A model generated the notes under the pieces. That model was not told the DNA's origin. It saw nothing but the letters and a program-made list of their open reading frames with translations, and did not search any database. Shown here piece by piece: positions 1 to 5,402 of a DNA stretch of 5,575 bases (position 1 is the stretch's first letter; every line of letters begins with the position of its first letter). The DNA is taken from NCBI GenBank assembly GCA_002690085.1, contig NZDM01000042.1, forward strand, positions 1 to 5,575, written 5' to 3'. Source of the DNA: Flavobacteriaceae bacterium (GTDB lineage Bacteria > Bacteroidota > Bacteroidia > Flavobacteriales > Flavobacteriaceae). The position numbers and the translations under genes are program-made.

Positions 1-2376
1 TTCTAAATCATCACCTTCTGAAATGTTGAGCAATTGATTGATCAATTCCATATCTTCTGCTCTAAACTTTTGGCGTAGGATTTTCTCTTCAACACCAAAA
101 ATCTTGTTGAGTTTTGACATATTAGGCACCAACTTTGCGATGCGATCGGCATCACCCAATGGTAAGTCCAATACTCTGGCGGTATCGCGAATAGAGGACT
201 TGGCAGCCATTTTGCCGTAAGTTATAATTTGGGCTACCTGATTGGATCCGTATTTATTAATGACGTAATCCATGACCTTTACACGACCTTCATCGTCAAA
301 ATCAATATCAATATCGGGCATACTGATTCGGTCCGGATTCAAAAAACGCTCAAAAAGCAAATTGTATTTAATGGGGTCTATATTTGTAATCCATAGGCAA
401 TAGGCAACAACAGATCCTGCTGCTGATCCTCTACCAGGTCCGACAGAAACGCCTAAACTTCGAGCCTCTCGAATAAAATCTTCAACAATTAGAAAATAAC
501 CAGGGTAGCCTGTTTTTTCTATAGTCTTTAGCTCAAAATCAATGCGTTCTTTAAGATCTTCAGAGATTGTTTTATAACGTTTTTTAGCGCCTTCATAGGT
601 GAGATGACGTAGGTAAGCATTTTCACCATGTTTTGTCCCTGATTTGGCGTCATCAGAGTTTATGAATTCTTTTGGAATATCAAATTTTGGAAGCAATACA
701 TCTCTAGCAAGTTCGAAAGCTTCAATTTTATCTGAAATAGCCTGCATATTAAGAATGGTCTCAGGCAAATCTTTAAACAGTTCTTTCATCTCCTCAGGGC
801 TTTTAAAATAATATTCCTGGTTGGGTAAGCCGTAACGATAGCCACGGCCGCGACCAACAGGCGTCGCCTGCTTTTCACCGTCTTTAACACATAATAAAAT
901 ATCATGTGCATTGGCTTCTGTTTGATCTATGTAATAGGTATTATTTGTTGCAACCAATGGGATGTTGTGCTTTTGTGAAAATTGAATCAATACAGGATTG
1001 ACACGATCTTCGTCTTCTTGACCGTGGCGCATAAGCTCAATATAAAAATCTTCGCCAAACTGTGCTTTCCACCACAACAAGGCTTCTTCTGCCTGTTTCT
1101 CCCCAACATTCAAAACTTTTGAAGGCACTTCACCATATAAATTTCCAGACAAAACAATGAGGTCTTGCTTGTAGGTTTCTACAATATTTCGATCAATTCG
1201 GGGTAGGTAATAAAATCCATCTGTGAAGGCCAATGAGGACATTTTTACCAAGTTCTGGTACCCCCTTTTATTTTTAGCTAAAAACACAATTTGATAGCCG
1301 TTGTCTTTTTGAGATTTGTTGCTGTGGTCGTCGCAAACAAAAAACTCACAACCAATAATGGGCTTAATGGGTTTTTGATCAAATACCTCACCTGAAGCCT
1401 CTGCATCTTTTTGGCGCTGTACCAAACTTTTGTTGTGGAGACGGATTTCCTTTACAAAATGAAAGGCGCCCATCATGTTGCCATGATCCGTAAGCGCTAC
1501 TGAAGTCATTCCAGCGTCTGCAGTTGCCTTTACTAATTTTTTGATACTGATGGTGGATTGTAAAATCGAAAATTGGGAGTGGTTGTGTAAATGAACGACA
1601 GGGGCATCAAGCAATACAGCCGGCACGTCTGCTATTTCGGATATGTTTTCAGCAGTATCCGTCTTTTTAGCAACCGCAGCCAATGCTGTAGCGGCCTTTT
1701 TTAAATTTATATGCTTCAACCCCAAAGGAGCAATCGTGTACGGGTTTTGTTTTTGAAATTCTTGCAAGTAATCTGTATTTGCTTGTAGTTGCTCGGTTGA
1801 ATAGGTCCCTCTTCGTAACAATTCTAAAAAACAGCGCGTCGTAGCCTCGACATCCGCTGTTGCATTGTGGGCTTCAGCAAAAGGGGTTTTAAATAAATAT
1901 TGGTGTAACTCGGTCAAAGTCGGTAACTTAAACTTTCCACCACGCCCCCCAGGCAATTGACATAAGCTTGCGGTGGTCTCGGTACAAGTATCCAAAACTG
2001 GAAGACTATTTAATGGCGTTACGACTTGCATACGGTGGTATTCACAACCCATGATATTGAGATCAAAACCTACATTCTGACCCACTACAAATTTAGCCTT
2101 GTCAAGCGCTTCATTAAATTTTTCAAGCACTGAAATAAGTGGAACACCCTGAGTTGCCGCCAAGGCTGTTGAGATACCGTGAATTTTCTCGGCATCATAA
2201 GGGATGTTAAAACCATCAGGGCGAATTATAAAATCACAATGCTGCAAGCAAACCCCTTGATCGTCATGTAATTGCCAAGCAATCTGGACACATCGCGGCC
2301 AATTATCCGTGTCTGTAACAGGTGCTTTCCATCGCTTGGGAAGACCTGTAGTTTCGGTATCAAAAATCAAATACAT
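1..2376 (-). CDS. dnaE: DNA polymerase III alpha subunit with fused N-terminal proofreading exonuclease (5' part, cut by the left window edge)
   Basis: Catalytic subunit of the chromosomal replicase. 792 codons are visible without stop or frameshift; the C-terminal part lies beyond the left edge. Residues 1 to about 185 form a DEDDh 3'-5' exonuclease like DnaQ/epsilon: FDTETTG gives D6 and E8, QNVGFD gives D105, and H170 and D175 complete the set, so proofreading looks active. After a linker (about 186-259) comes a PHP domain starting at HLHNHS (262-267), with TDHGN at 296-300 and GCE at 342-344. Several other PHP metal ligands are replaced. The polymerase core follows: GYPGYF (623-628), GPGRGSAAGS (646-655) and catalytic PDIDIDF (687-693). 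The third catalytic Asp is expected about 150 residues further on, outside the window. The ATG at 2374-2376 is chosen because the exonuclease strand begins immediately (MYLIFDTETTG). Exo-PHP-Pol in one chain is typical of flavobacterial DnaE, as I recall the family, and differs from Gram-positive PolC, where the exonuclease is inserted inside the PHP domain. Runs alone on the minus strand. Confidence 0.97.
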   Translation of the reverse strand, partial: MYLIFDTETTGLPKRWKAPVTDTDNWPRCVQIAWQLHDDQGVCLQHCDFIIRPDGFNIPYDAEKIHGISTALAATQGVPLISVLEKFNEALDKAKFVVGQNVGFDLNIMGCEYHRMQVVTPLNSLPVLDTCTETTASLCQLPGGRGGKFKLPTLTELHQYLFKTPFAEAHNATADVEATTRCFLELLRRGTYSTEQLQANTDYLQEFQKQNPYTIAPLGLKHINLKKAATALAAVAKKTDTAENISEIADVPAVLLDAPVVHLHNHSQFSILQSTISIKKLVKATADAGMTSVALTDHGNMMGAFHFVKEIRLHNKSLVQRQKDAEASGEVFDQKPIKPIIGCEFFVCDDHSNKSQKDNGYQIVFLAKNKRGYQNLVKMSSLAFTDGFYYLPRIDRNIVETYKQDLIVLSGNLYGEVPSKVLNVGEKQAEEALLWWKAQFGEDFYIELMRHGQEDEDRVNPVLIQFSQKHNIPLVATNNTYYIDQTEANAHDILLCVKDGEKQATPVGRGRGYRYGLPNQEYYFKSPEEMKELFKDLPETILNMQAISDKIEAFELARDVLLPKFDIPKEFINSDDAKSGTKHGENAYLRHLTYEGAKKRYKTISEDLKERIDFELKTIEKTGYPGYFLIVEDFIREARSLGVSVGPGRGSAAGSVVAYCLWITNIDPIKYNLLFERFLNPDRISMPDIDIDFDDEGRVKVMDYVINKYGSNQVAQIITYGKMAAKSSIRDTARVLDLPLGDADRIAKLVPNMSKLNKIFGVEEKILRQKFRAEDMELINQLLNISEGDDLE

Positions 2377-2692
2377 GGCTAAATCTGTGCTTAAAAATAG
2401 AATTCTAAATATAAAATTATTTTAGGTTTATGACTGTTATTTTTTGAGGGATTTATGAACAAAATTTAGCTATTAAAGGCCGCTTTACATCCGTATGAAT
2501 TATTTAGAATACTAACAATCAATAAGCTATAAAAAATGGGCTTTACAGCAGAAAAAACCATGTTTTTTTCATAAGTTTATTAATCTAACTTAGACCCCAA
2601 GTCTACAATCTGCATAAGAACAAACTTAATATAAAGCCAAGTTCAAAATTTTTTTTTGGGGGTGAAGGATTTGTTAGACAACAACTTTAATC
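2377..2692. other. Non-coding spacer upstream of dnaE
   Basis: Very AT-rich, with only ORFs of a dozen codons or so starting from ATG in the frames I read. It contains the sequence that must drive dnaE on the minus strand. One candidate minus-strand -7 box (TAAGTTTG, at 2621-2628) matches TAnnTTTG. It has a TTG 15 nt upstream at 2644-2646, slightly closer than the usual spacing, and would give a leader of more than 200 nt. A small inverted repeat, TAGAC-CCCAA-GTCTA, lies at 2591-2605. A run of nine T followed by five G sits at 2649-2662. No tRNA, rRNA, riboswitch or recognisable gene remnant is seen. Confidence 0.6.
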
Positions 2693-2845
2693 ATGAATTT
2701 AATAGGCCATTATATGCTGGGAGACAGAATAAAATACGAAGTCACAACACTAAAGAATAAAATTTTTATTGAGAATGAACTCTATGAAAACAACAAACTG
2801 GTTCTCAAATGCAAAAAAGACTATTGCTATGAGTTGAAAAAGTAA
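2693..2845 (+). CDS. Possible 50-residue small protein of unknown function
   Basis: I do not recognise this protein. The frame runs from ATG at 2693 to TAA at 2843 and encodes 50 residues beginning MNLIGHYMLGDRIKYE and ending CKKDYCYELKK. It is lysine- and tyrosine-rich, with alternating hydrophobic and charged residues (KIFIENEL, KLVLKCKKDYCYEL) suggesting a few beta strands, and has two cysteines at 40 and 45. There is no signal peptide or membrane segment. An in-frame TAG at 2675-2677 and no earlier ATG fix the start; no Shine-Dalgarno is present, as for its neighbours. The coding case rests on the protein-like composition and on a hairpin terminator 14 nt after the stop, although that hairpin also serves the opposing lipoprotein gene. 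It could equally be the tail of a decayed larger gene or a chance ORF. Confidence 0.35.
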   Translation: MNLIGHYMLGDRIKYEVTTLKNKIFIENELYENNKLVLKCKKDYCYELKK

Positions 2846-2859
2846 ATTTTATAAACAAA

Positions 2860-2879
2860 AAAGCGTGAAGACACGTTTT
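2860..2879. terminator. Bidirectional hairpin terminator between convergent genes
   Basis: Stem 2860-2867 pairs with 2872-2879 (8 bp including one G-T wobble) around an AAGA loop. Read on the minus strand, the stem runs into six T followed by GTTT, and begins 2 nt after the lipoprotein stop codon, so it is a good terminator for that gene. Read on the plus strand, the right arm ends in four T and lies 14 nt after the stop of the possible small ORF, a weaker terminator. It separates convergent transcription units. Confidence 0.65.
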
Positions 2880-2881
2880 GA

Positions 2882-3352
2882 CTATAACTCAGTATATGGC
2901 AAATTATAAAATATCCCCTGTGAAAAATTCATGTATTTGGTGCCAGAGTCGTCATAGGAATTGAAATAAAAAGTACCTGTTATGGTCTTACTATCCTCGT
3001 TTATAGATTCAATAGTAACTTGACCATCGCCTAAATATACAGGATATTCCTCTCCGTTATTCTGAGTGGAATAAGTTGTATTAACTTCCGAATAAGTAAT
3101 CGTTGCAAGTTTACCTTCACCTAATTCATAAGACCCAATATTAGCTTCAGGTAAGCTAATGATCATACTGCCATAGCCGTCGCTACCAGAAATATTCAAA
3201 ATTCCAGTGCTTTGAATGGTGGCAGTACGTGCTGTCGAACGCCAAACATAATCACCATGCCGAAGGCCTTGAAATGTGGGGTTACTGGATTGAATGTCGT
3301 CTTGACAACCAATTAAAGAAAAAACGGCAAAAGTTAAAAGAAGATATCTCAT
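2882..3352 (-). CDS. Small outer-membrane-type lipoprotein, DUF6252-like
   Basis: 156 residues. The N-terminus MRYLLLTFAVFSLIGC is a lipoprotein signal peptide ending in a lipobox (LIGC), giving lipidated Cys16 and a mature protein of about 140 residues. The next residues, QDD, are acidic, resembling the lipoprotein export signal that sends Bacteroidota lipoproteins to the cell surface; surface exposure is inferred. The mature part is rich in Ser, Thr, Gly and Tyr, with alternating beta-strand patterns. The order of motifs, NPTFQGL (25-31), VWRS (36-39), GDGQVTI, TITGTFYFN and a final GIFYNLP, matches my memory of flavobacterial proteins assigned to DUF6252, whose function is unknown. That assignment is from recall, not a search. 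The start is set by the signal peptide. It is divergent from rpsP and ends at a hairpin terminator 2 nt downstream. Confidence 0.85.
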   Translation of the reverse strand: MRYLLLTFAVFSLIGCQDDIQSSNPTFQGLRHGDYVWRSTARTATIQSTGILNISGSDGYGSMIISLPEANIGSYELGEGKLATITYSEVNTTYSTQNNGEEYPVYLGDGQVTIESINEDSKTITGTFYFNSYDDSGTKYMNFSQGIFYNLPYTEL

Positions 3353-3396
3353 ATATTACTGAAAAGGAATTTAAATTTTAGGCCTTGTAAACACAT

Positions 3397-3404
3397 CAAA
3401 AATA
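3397..3404 (-). promoter_or_regulatory. Candidate -7 promoter box for the lipoprotein gene
   Basis: The minus strand reads TATTTTTG here, a match to the Bacteroidota -7 element TAnnTTTG, 44 nt upstream of the lipoprotein start. No TTG is seen at the expected -33 position, so the call rests on one element in AT-rich DNA. Confidence 0.35.
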
Positions 3405-3443
3405 TAAAAAATAAATGAATGTTTTAGTATTGAAAAAATATAC

Positions 3444-3451
3444 TATATTTG
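3444..3451 (+). promoter_or_regulatory. Candidate -7 promoter box for rpsP
   Basis: TATATTTG is an exact match to TAnnTTTG. It lies 44 nt before the rpsP ATG, predicting a leader of roughly 35-40 nt. The -33 element is weak: a TTTTAG at 3422-3427 has suitable spacing (about 19 nt), while the nearest TTG (3430-3432) is only 11 nt away. Its position in front of a highly expressed ribosomal gene makes it plausible. Confidence 0.5.
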
Positions 3452-3467
3452 CCGCTCATTAATAATC

Positions 3468-3482
3468 AAGGTCGAGAACCTT
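3468..3482 (+). promoter_or_regulatory. Small hairpin in the rpsP leader
   Basis: AAGGT (3468-3472) pairs perfectly with ACCTT (3478-3482) around the loop CGAGA, ending 13 nt before the rpsP ATG. It is the only GC-containing element in an otherwise A/T-rich leader. It may be a translational control site, an mRNA stabiliser, or chance; five base pairs alone are weak evidence. Confidence 0.25.
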
Positions 3483-3495
3483 ACAAATTAATTTT

Positions 3496-4008
3496 ATGCC
3501 TGTAAAACTAAGATTACAAAGACACGGAAAAAAAGGAAAACCATTTTATTGGATTGTTGCGGCAGATACCCGCTCCAAAAGAGATGGTCGCTTTCTTGAA
3601 AAATTAGGATCTTACAACCCAAACGTCAATCCTGCACAAATAGAAATCAATGTCGATAGCGCTGTGCGTTGGTTAGAAAATGGCGCTCAGCCAACTGACA
3701 CAACACGTGCTATTTTATCACACCAAGGTGTTTTGTTGAAAAAACATTTGGCGGGAGGCGTTAAAAAAGGGGCTTTCACAGAAGAAAAAGCTGAGGAGAA
3801 ATTCCAAGCTTGGATGACTGAGAAACTATCTAAAATCGACATGAAAAAATCGGACATTCAAAAAGCTAAAGAAGCAGAAGCAGCAAAAGCGCTTGCCGCT
3901 GAAAAAGCAGCTAACGATGCACGAATCGCCGCTGCAGTACCGGTCCCAGAAGCAACAACTGAACAAGCCACTGATGAAACTGCAGAAGCTTCTGAAGAAG
4001 AAGAATAA
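3496..4008 (+). CDS. rpsP: 30S ribosomal protein S16 with acidic C-terminal extension
   Basis: Primary 16S rRNA-binding protein of the 30S body, needed for small-subunit assembly. Residues 1 to about 85 are the S16 domain: MPVKLRLQRHGKKGKPFYW, then VAADTRSKRDGRFLEKLGSYNP, the VDSAVRWLENGAQPTDTTRAIL helix region and LLKKHL. The bacterial family is often 80-90 residues; this one has 170. The extra half (about 86-170) is lysine/alanine/glutamate-rich, probably helical or disordered, and ends in an acidic run with five Glu among the last six residues. Such tails are usual in Bacteroidota S16. The start is fixed by the conserved MPVKLRL; there is no Shine-Dalgarno, only A/T (ATTTT just before the ATG). 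First gene of the rpsP-rimM-trmN6 cluster, with its own promoter candidate and an intrinsic terminator 22 nt after the stop. Confidence 0.98.
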   Translation: MPVKLRLQRHGKKGKPFYWIVAADTRSKRDGRFLEKLGSYNPNVNPAQIEINVDSAVRWLENGAQPTDTTRAILSHQGVLLKKHLAGGVKKGAFTEEKAEEKFQAWMTEKLSKIDMKKSDIQKAKEAEAAKALAAEKAANDARIAAAVPVPEATTEQATDETAEASEEEE

Positions 4009-4030
4009 AACTATTTATTTTTATATCTTT

Positions 4031-4057
4031 AAACCTGACTTTTGTCAGGTTTTTTTT
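4031..4057 (+). terminator. Intrinsic terminator between rpsP and rimM
   Basis: AAACCTGAC (4031-4039) pairs perfectly with GTCAGGTTT (4044-4052) around a TTTT loop, and the T run continues to 4057. This is a textbook Rho-independent terminator. It lies 22 nt after the rpsP stop and only 8 nt before the rimM ATG, so it should lower rimM-trmN6 transcription relative to rpsP, and in read-through RNA it would lie next to the rimM start site. Confidence 0.9.
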
Positions 4058-4065
4058 GATATTTT

Positions 4066-4593
4066 ATGAAGAAAGAAGAGTGTTTTTACCTAGGTAAAAT
4101 TGTAAAAAAGTACAGCTTTAAAGGGGAACTTTTAGCAAAGCTGGATAGTGATCAGCCTCAGTTATACGAAAATATTGAAGCGCTCTTTTTAGACATTAAC
4201 AACCGATTGATTCCTTATTTTGTAATGACTTCAAGACTTCACAAGTCCAATTTATTGCGTTTAAAATTAGAAGATGTGAACACAGAGTCGGATGCGGATG
4301 AATTGCTAAGAAAAGAAGTTTACCTCCCGCTTGATCTACTTCCAAAATTAGATGGAAAAGCCTTCTACTACCACGAGGTCATAGGGTTTGAAATATGGGA
4401 AAAGTCATTTGGAAAAGTAGGCGTTTTGAAGGGGGTCAATGACCAGTCTGCACAAGCATTGTTCGAGATTGAAAGAAATGGTCACGAAATTTTAATTCCA
4501 ATTCACGATGAATTTATAATAAATATTGACCGAGACAAGAAAATAATTACTGTCAAGACGCCGCCTGGGCTCATTGATTTGTACATCAAGTAA
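4066..4593 (+). CDS. rimM: Ribosome maturation factor RimM
   Basis: Assembly factor that binds S19 and the 16S rRNA head during late 30S maturation; cytoplasmic. The 175 residues match the usual family length. The N-terminal barrel is marked by FYLGKIVKKYSFKGEL (7-22), the family's glycine pattern, and continues through DADELLRKEVYLPLDLLP. The C-terminal PRC barrel starts at YYHEVIGFEIW (101-111) and includes GKVGVLKGV, LIPIHDEFIINID (143-155) and the closing VKTPPGLIDLY (163-173). All are standard RimM positions. Start at 4066 is just after an intrinsic terminator and has no Shine-Dalgarno. It overlaps trmN6 by one base (TAATG), suggesting coupled translation. No promoter is visible between the terminator and the start, so transcription probably comes from rpsP read-through. 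Confidence 0.96.
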   Translation: MKKEECFYLGKIVKKYSFKGELLAKLDSDQPQLYENIEALFLDINNRLIPYFVMTSRLHKSNLLRLKLEDVNTESDADELLRKEVYLPLDLLPKLDGKAFYYHEVIGFEIWEKSFGKVGVLKGVNDQSAQALFEIERNGHEILIPIHDEFIINIDRDKKIITVKTPPGLIDLYIK

Positions 4594-5309
4594 TGGTTTT
4601 GGAGGCATTTCAATTCAAACAATTTAGTGTTGCACACGACCGCTGTGCCATGAAAGTAGGAACAGATGCTGTTTTACTCGGGGCATGGGCGCCTGTAAAT
4701 CCCACAACAAAATCAATATTAGACATTGGAGTAGGCTCTGGAATTTTAGCACTCATGCTTGCGCAACGCAGCAATGCAAACCTTATTGATGGATTGGAAA
4801 TTGATGCGGAAGCATACGAACAATGTGTGACAAATTTTGAAGAATCTCCTTGGGCAGATCGCTTGTTTTGCTACCATGCCAGTCTAATAGAATATACCAA
4901 TGAAATGGATATAAAATATGACTTCATCATTTCCAATCCTCCATTTTACAACGAGACTTACACTACCAACGATAAAAGTAGAAATACGGCCCGTTTTGAA
5001 GCGGCGATGCCCTTTAATGAACTGCTTAAATCCGTAAGAAAATTACTATCCAAAAATGGAAAATTTTGTGTTGTAGTCCCATTCGAATCAGAAGATAAAC
5101 TTGTTGAGACAGGAAAAGAAAATAGCCTTTTTTGTGATAAAATACTCAGAGTACGGGGAAAGAAAAACAGTGTTATAAAACGGAGTTTGATGGCGTTTTC
5201 ATTTAAGAAAAATCCTGTAAAAGTAAAAGAAATATACCTCGAAGTAAAACGCCACGTATATAGCAAAGATTTCATTAATTTAACAAAAGAATTTTATTTA
5301 AAATTCTAA
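4593..5309 (+). CDS. trmN6: tRNA1(Val) adenine(37)-N6 methyltransferase TrmN6 (YfiC family)
   Basis: Class I SAM-dependent methyltransferase; in E. coli the family methylates N6 of A37, beside the anticodon of tRNA1(Val). The 238 residues match the family length. The N-terminal motif FKQFSVAHDRCAMKVGTDAV (8-27) is characteristic. SAM binding: LDIGVGSG (43-50, motif I) and the acidic LEID (68-71). The catalytic NPPF motif of N6-adenine methyltransferases is at 115-118, inside DFIISNPPFY, and RNTARFE follows at 130-136. The C-terminal half carries LSKNGKFCVVVPFE and RGKKNSVIKRSLMAFSF, as in YfiC proteins. The ATG shares its A with the last base of the rimM stop. The protein ends shortly after KRHVYSKDFINLTKEFYLKF. 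The exact target tRNA in this organism is inferred from the family. Confidence 0.92.
   Translation: MVLEAFQFKQFSVAHDRCAMKVGTDAVLLGAWAPVNPTTKSILDIGVGSGILALMLAQRSNANLIDGLEIDAEAYEQCVTNFEESPWADRLFCYHASLIEYTNEMDIKYDFIISNPPFYNETYTTNDKSRNTARFEAAMPFNELLKSVRKLLSKNGKFCVVVPFESEDKLVETGKENSLFCDKILRVRGKKNSVIKRSLMAFSFKKNPVKVKEIYLEVKRHVYSKDFINLTKEFYLKF
5288..5307 (+). repeat. Inverted repeat at the trmN6 3' end
   Basis: AGAATTTT (5288-5295) pairs perfectly with AAAATTCT (5300-5307) around the loop ATTT, covering the last codons and the first base of the trmN6 stop. It has only one GC pair and no T run after it on the plus strand, so it is at best a weak terminator or an mRNA 3'-end structure. The composition makes chance quite possible. 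Confidence 0.3.
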
Positions 5310-5316
5310 GATTCAG

Positions 5317-5336
5317 TAAATTTGTAAGTAAATTTG
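5317..5336 (+). promoter_or_regulatory. Tandem TAAATTTG boxes upstream of the acyl-CoA dehydrogenase gene
   Basis: TAAATTTG occurs at 5317-5324 and again at 5329-5336, exactly 12 bp apart and inside an 11-bp direct repeat (AGTAAATTTGT). Each copy matches the Bacteroidota -7 element TAnnTTTG. No TTG lies at the expected -33 distance of either copy. They fall in the 93-bp gap between trmN6 and the next gene, so a promoter here is reasonable; the leader would be about 60 nt. Confidence 0.4.
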
Positions 5337-5402
5337 TTTGATTAAAGAGCCTATTTAGTTGTTGTTTCAGCTATTCTTTAAAATGACCTAAACATTTCAT
5401 TT

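Noticed and set aside
38..220. 60-codon plus-strand open frame inside dnaE
   Set aside because: It lies antisense to the well-conserved polymerase core of dnaE and has no recognisable protein features.
1..2376. PolC-type polymerase
   Set aside because: The exonuclease is at the very N-terminus ahead of the PHP domain, not inserted within it, and the core motifs (GPGRGSAAGS, PDIDIDF) are of the DnaE type.
2662..2760. 33-codon plus-strand frame starting with GTG after a G run
   Set aside because: It overlaps the better-looking 50-codon frame at 2693. The G run is part of a T9-G5 homopolymer rather than a convincing ribosome binding site, and this phylum rarely uses Shine-Dalgarno sites.
2377..2881. 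Mobile element or CRISPR array in the largest gap
   Set aside because: No long terminal inverted repeats, transposase fragment, regularly spaced repeats or target duplication could be seen by eye.
4958..5275. 105-codon minus-strand open frame inside trmN6
   Set aside because: It is antisense to conserved TrmN6 motifs. The Phe/Ser/Leu-rich sequence is what the complement of lysine-rich coding gives.
5288..5307. Intrinsic terminator for trmN6
   Set aside because: The stem has only one GC pair and no T run follows it, so it is kept only as an inverted repeat.
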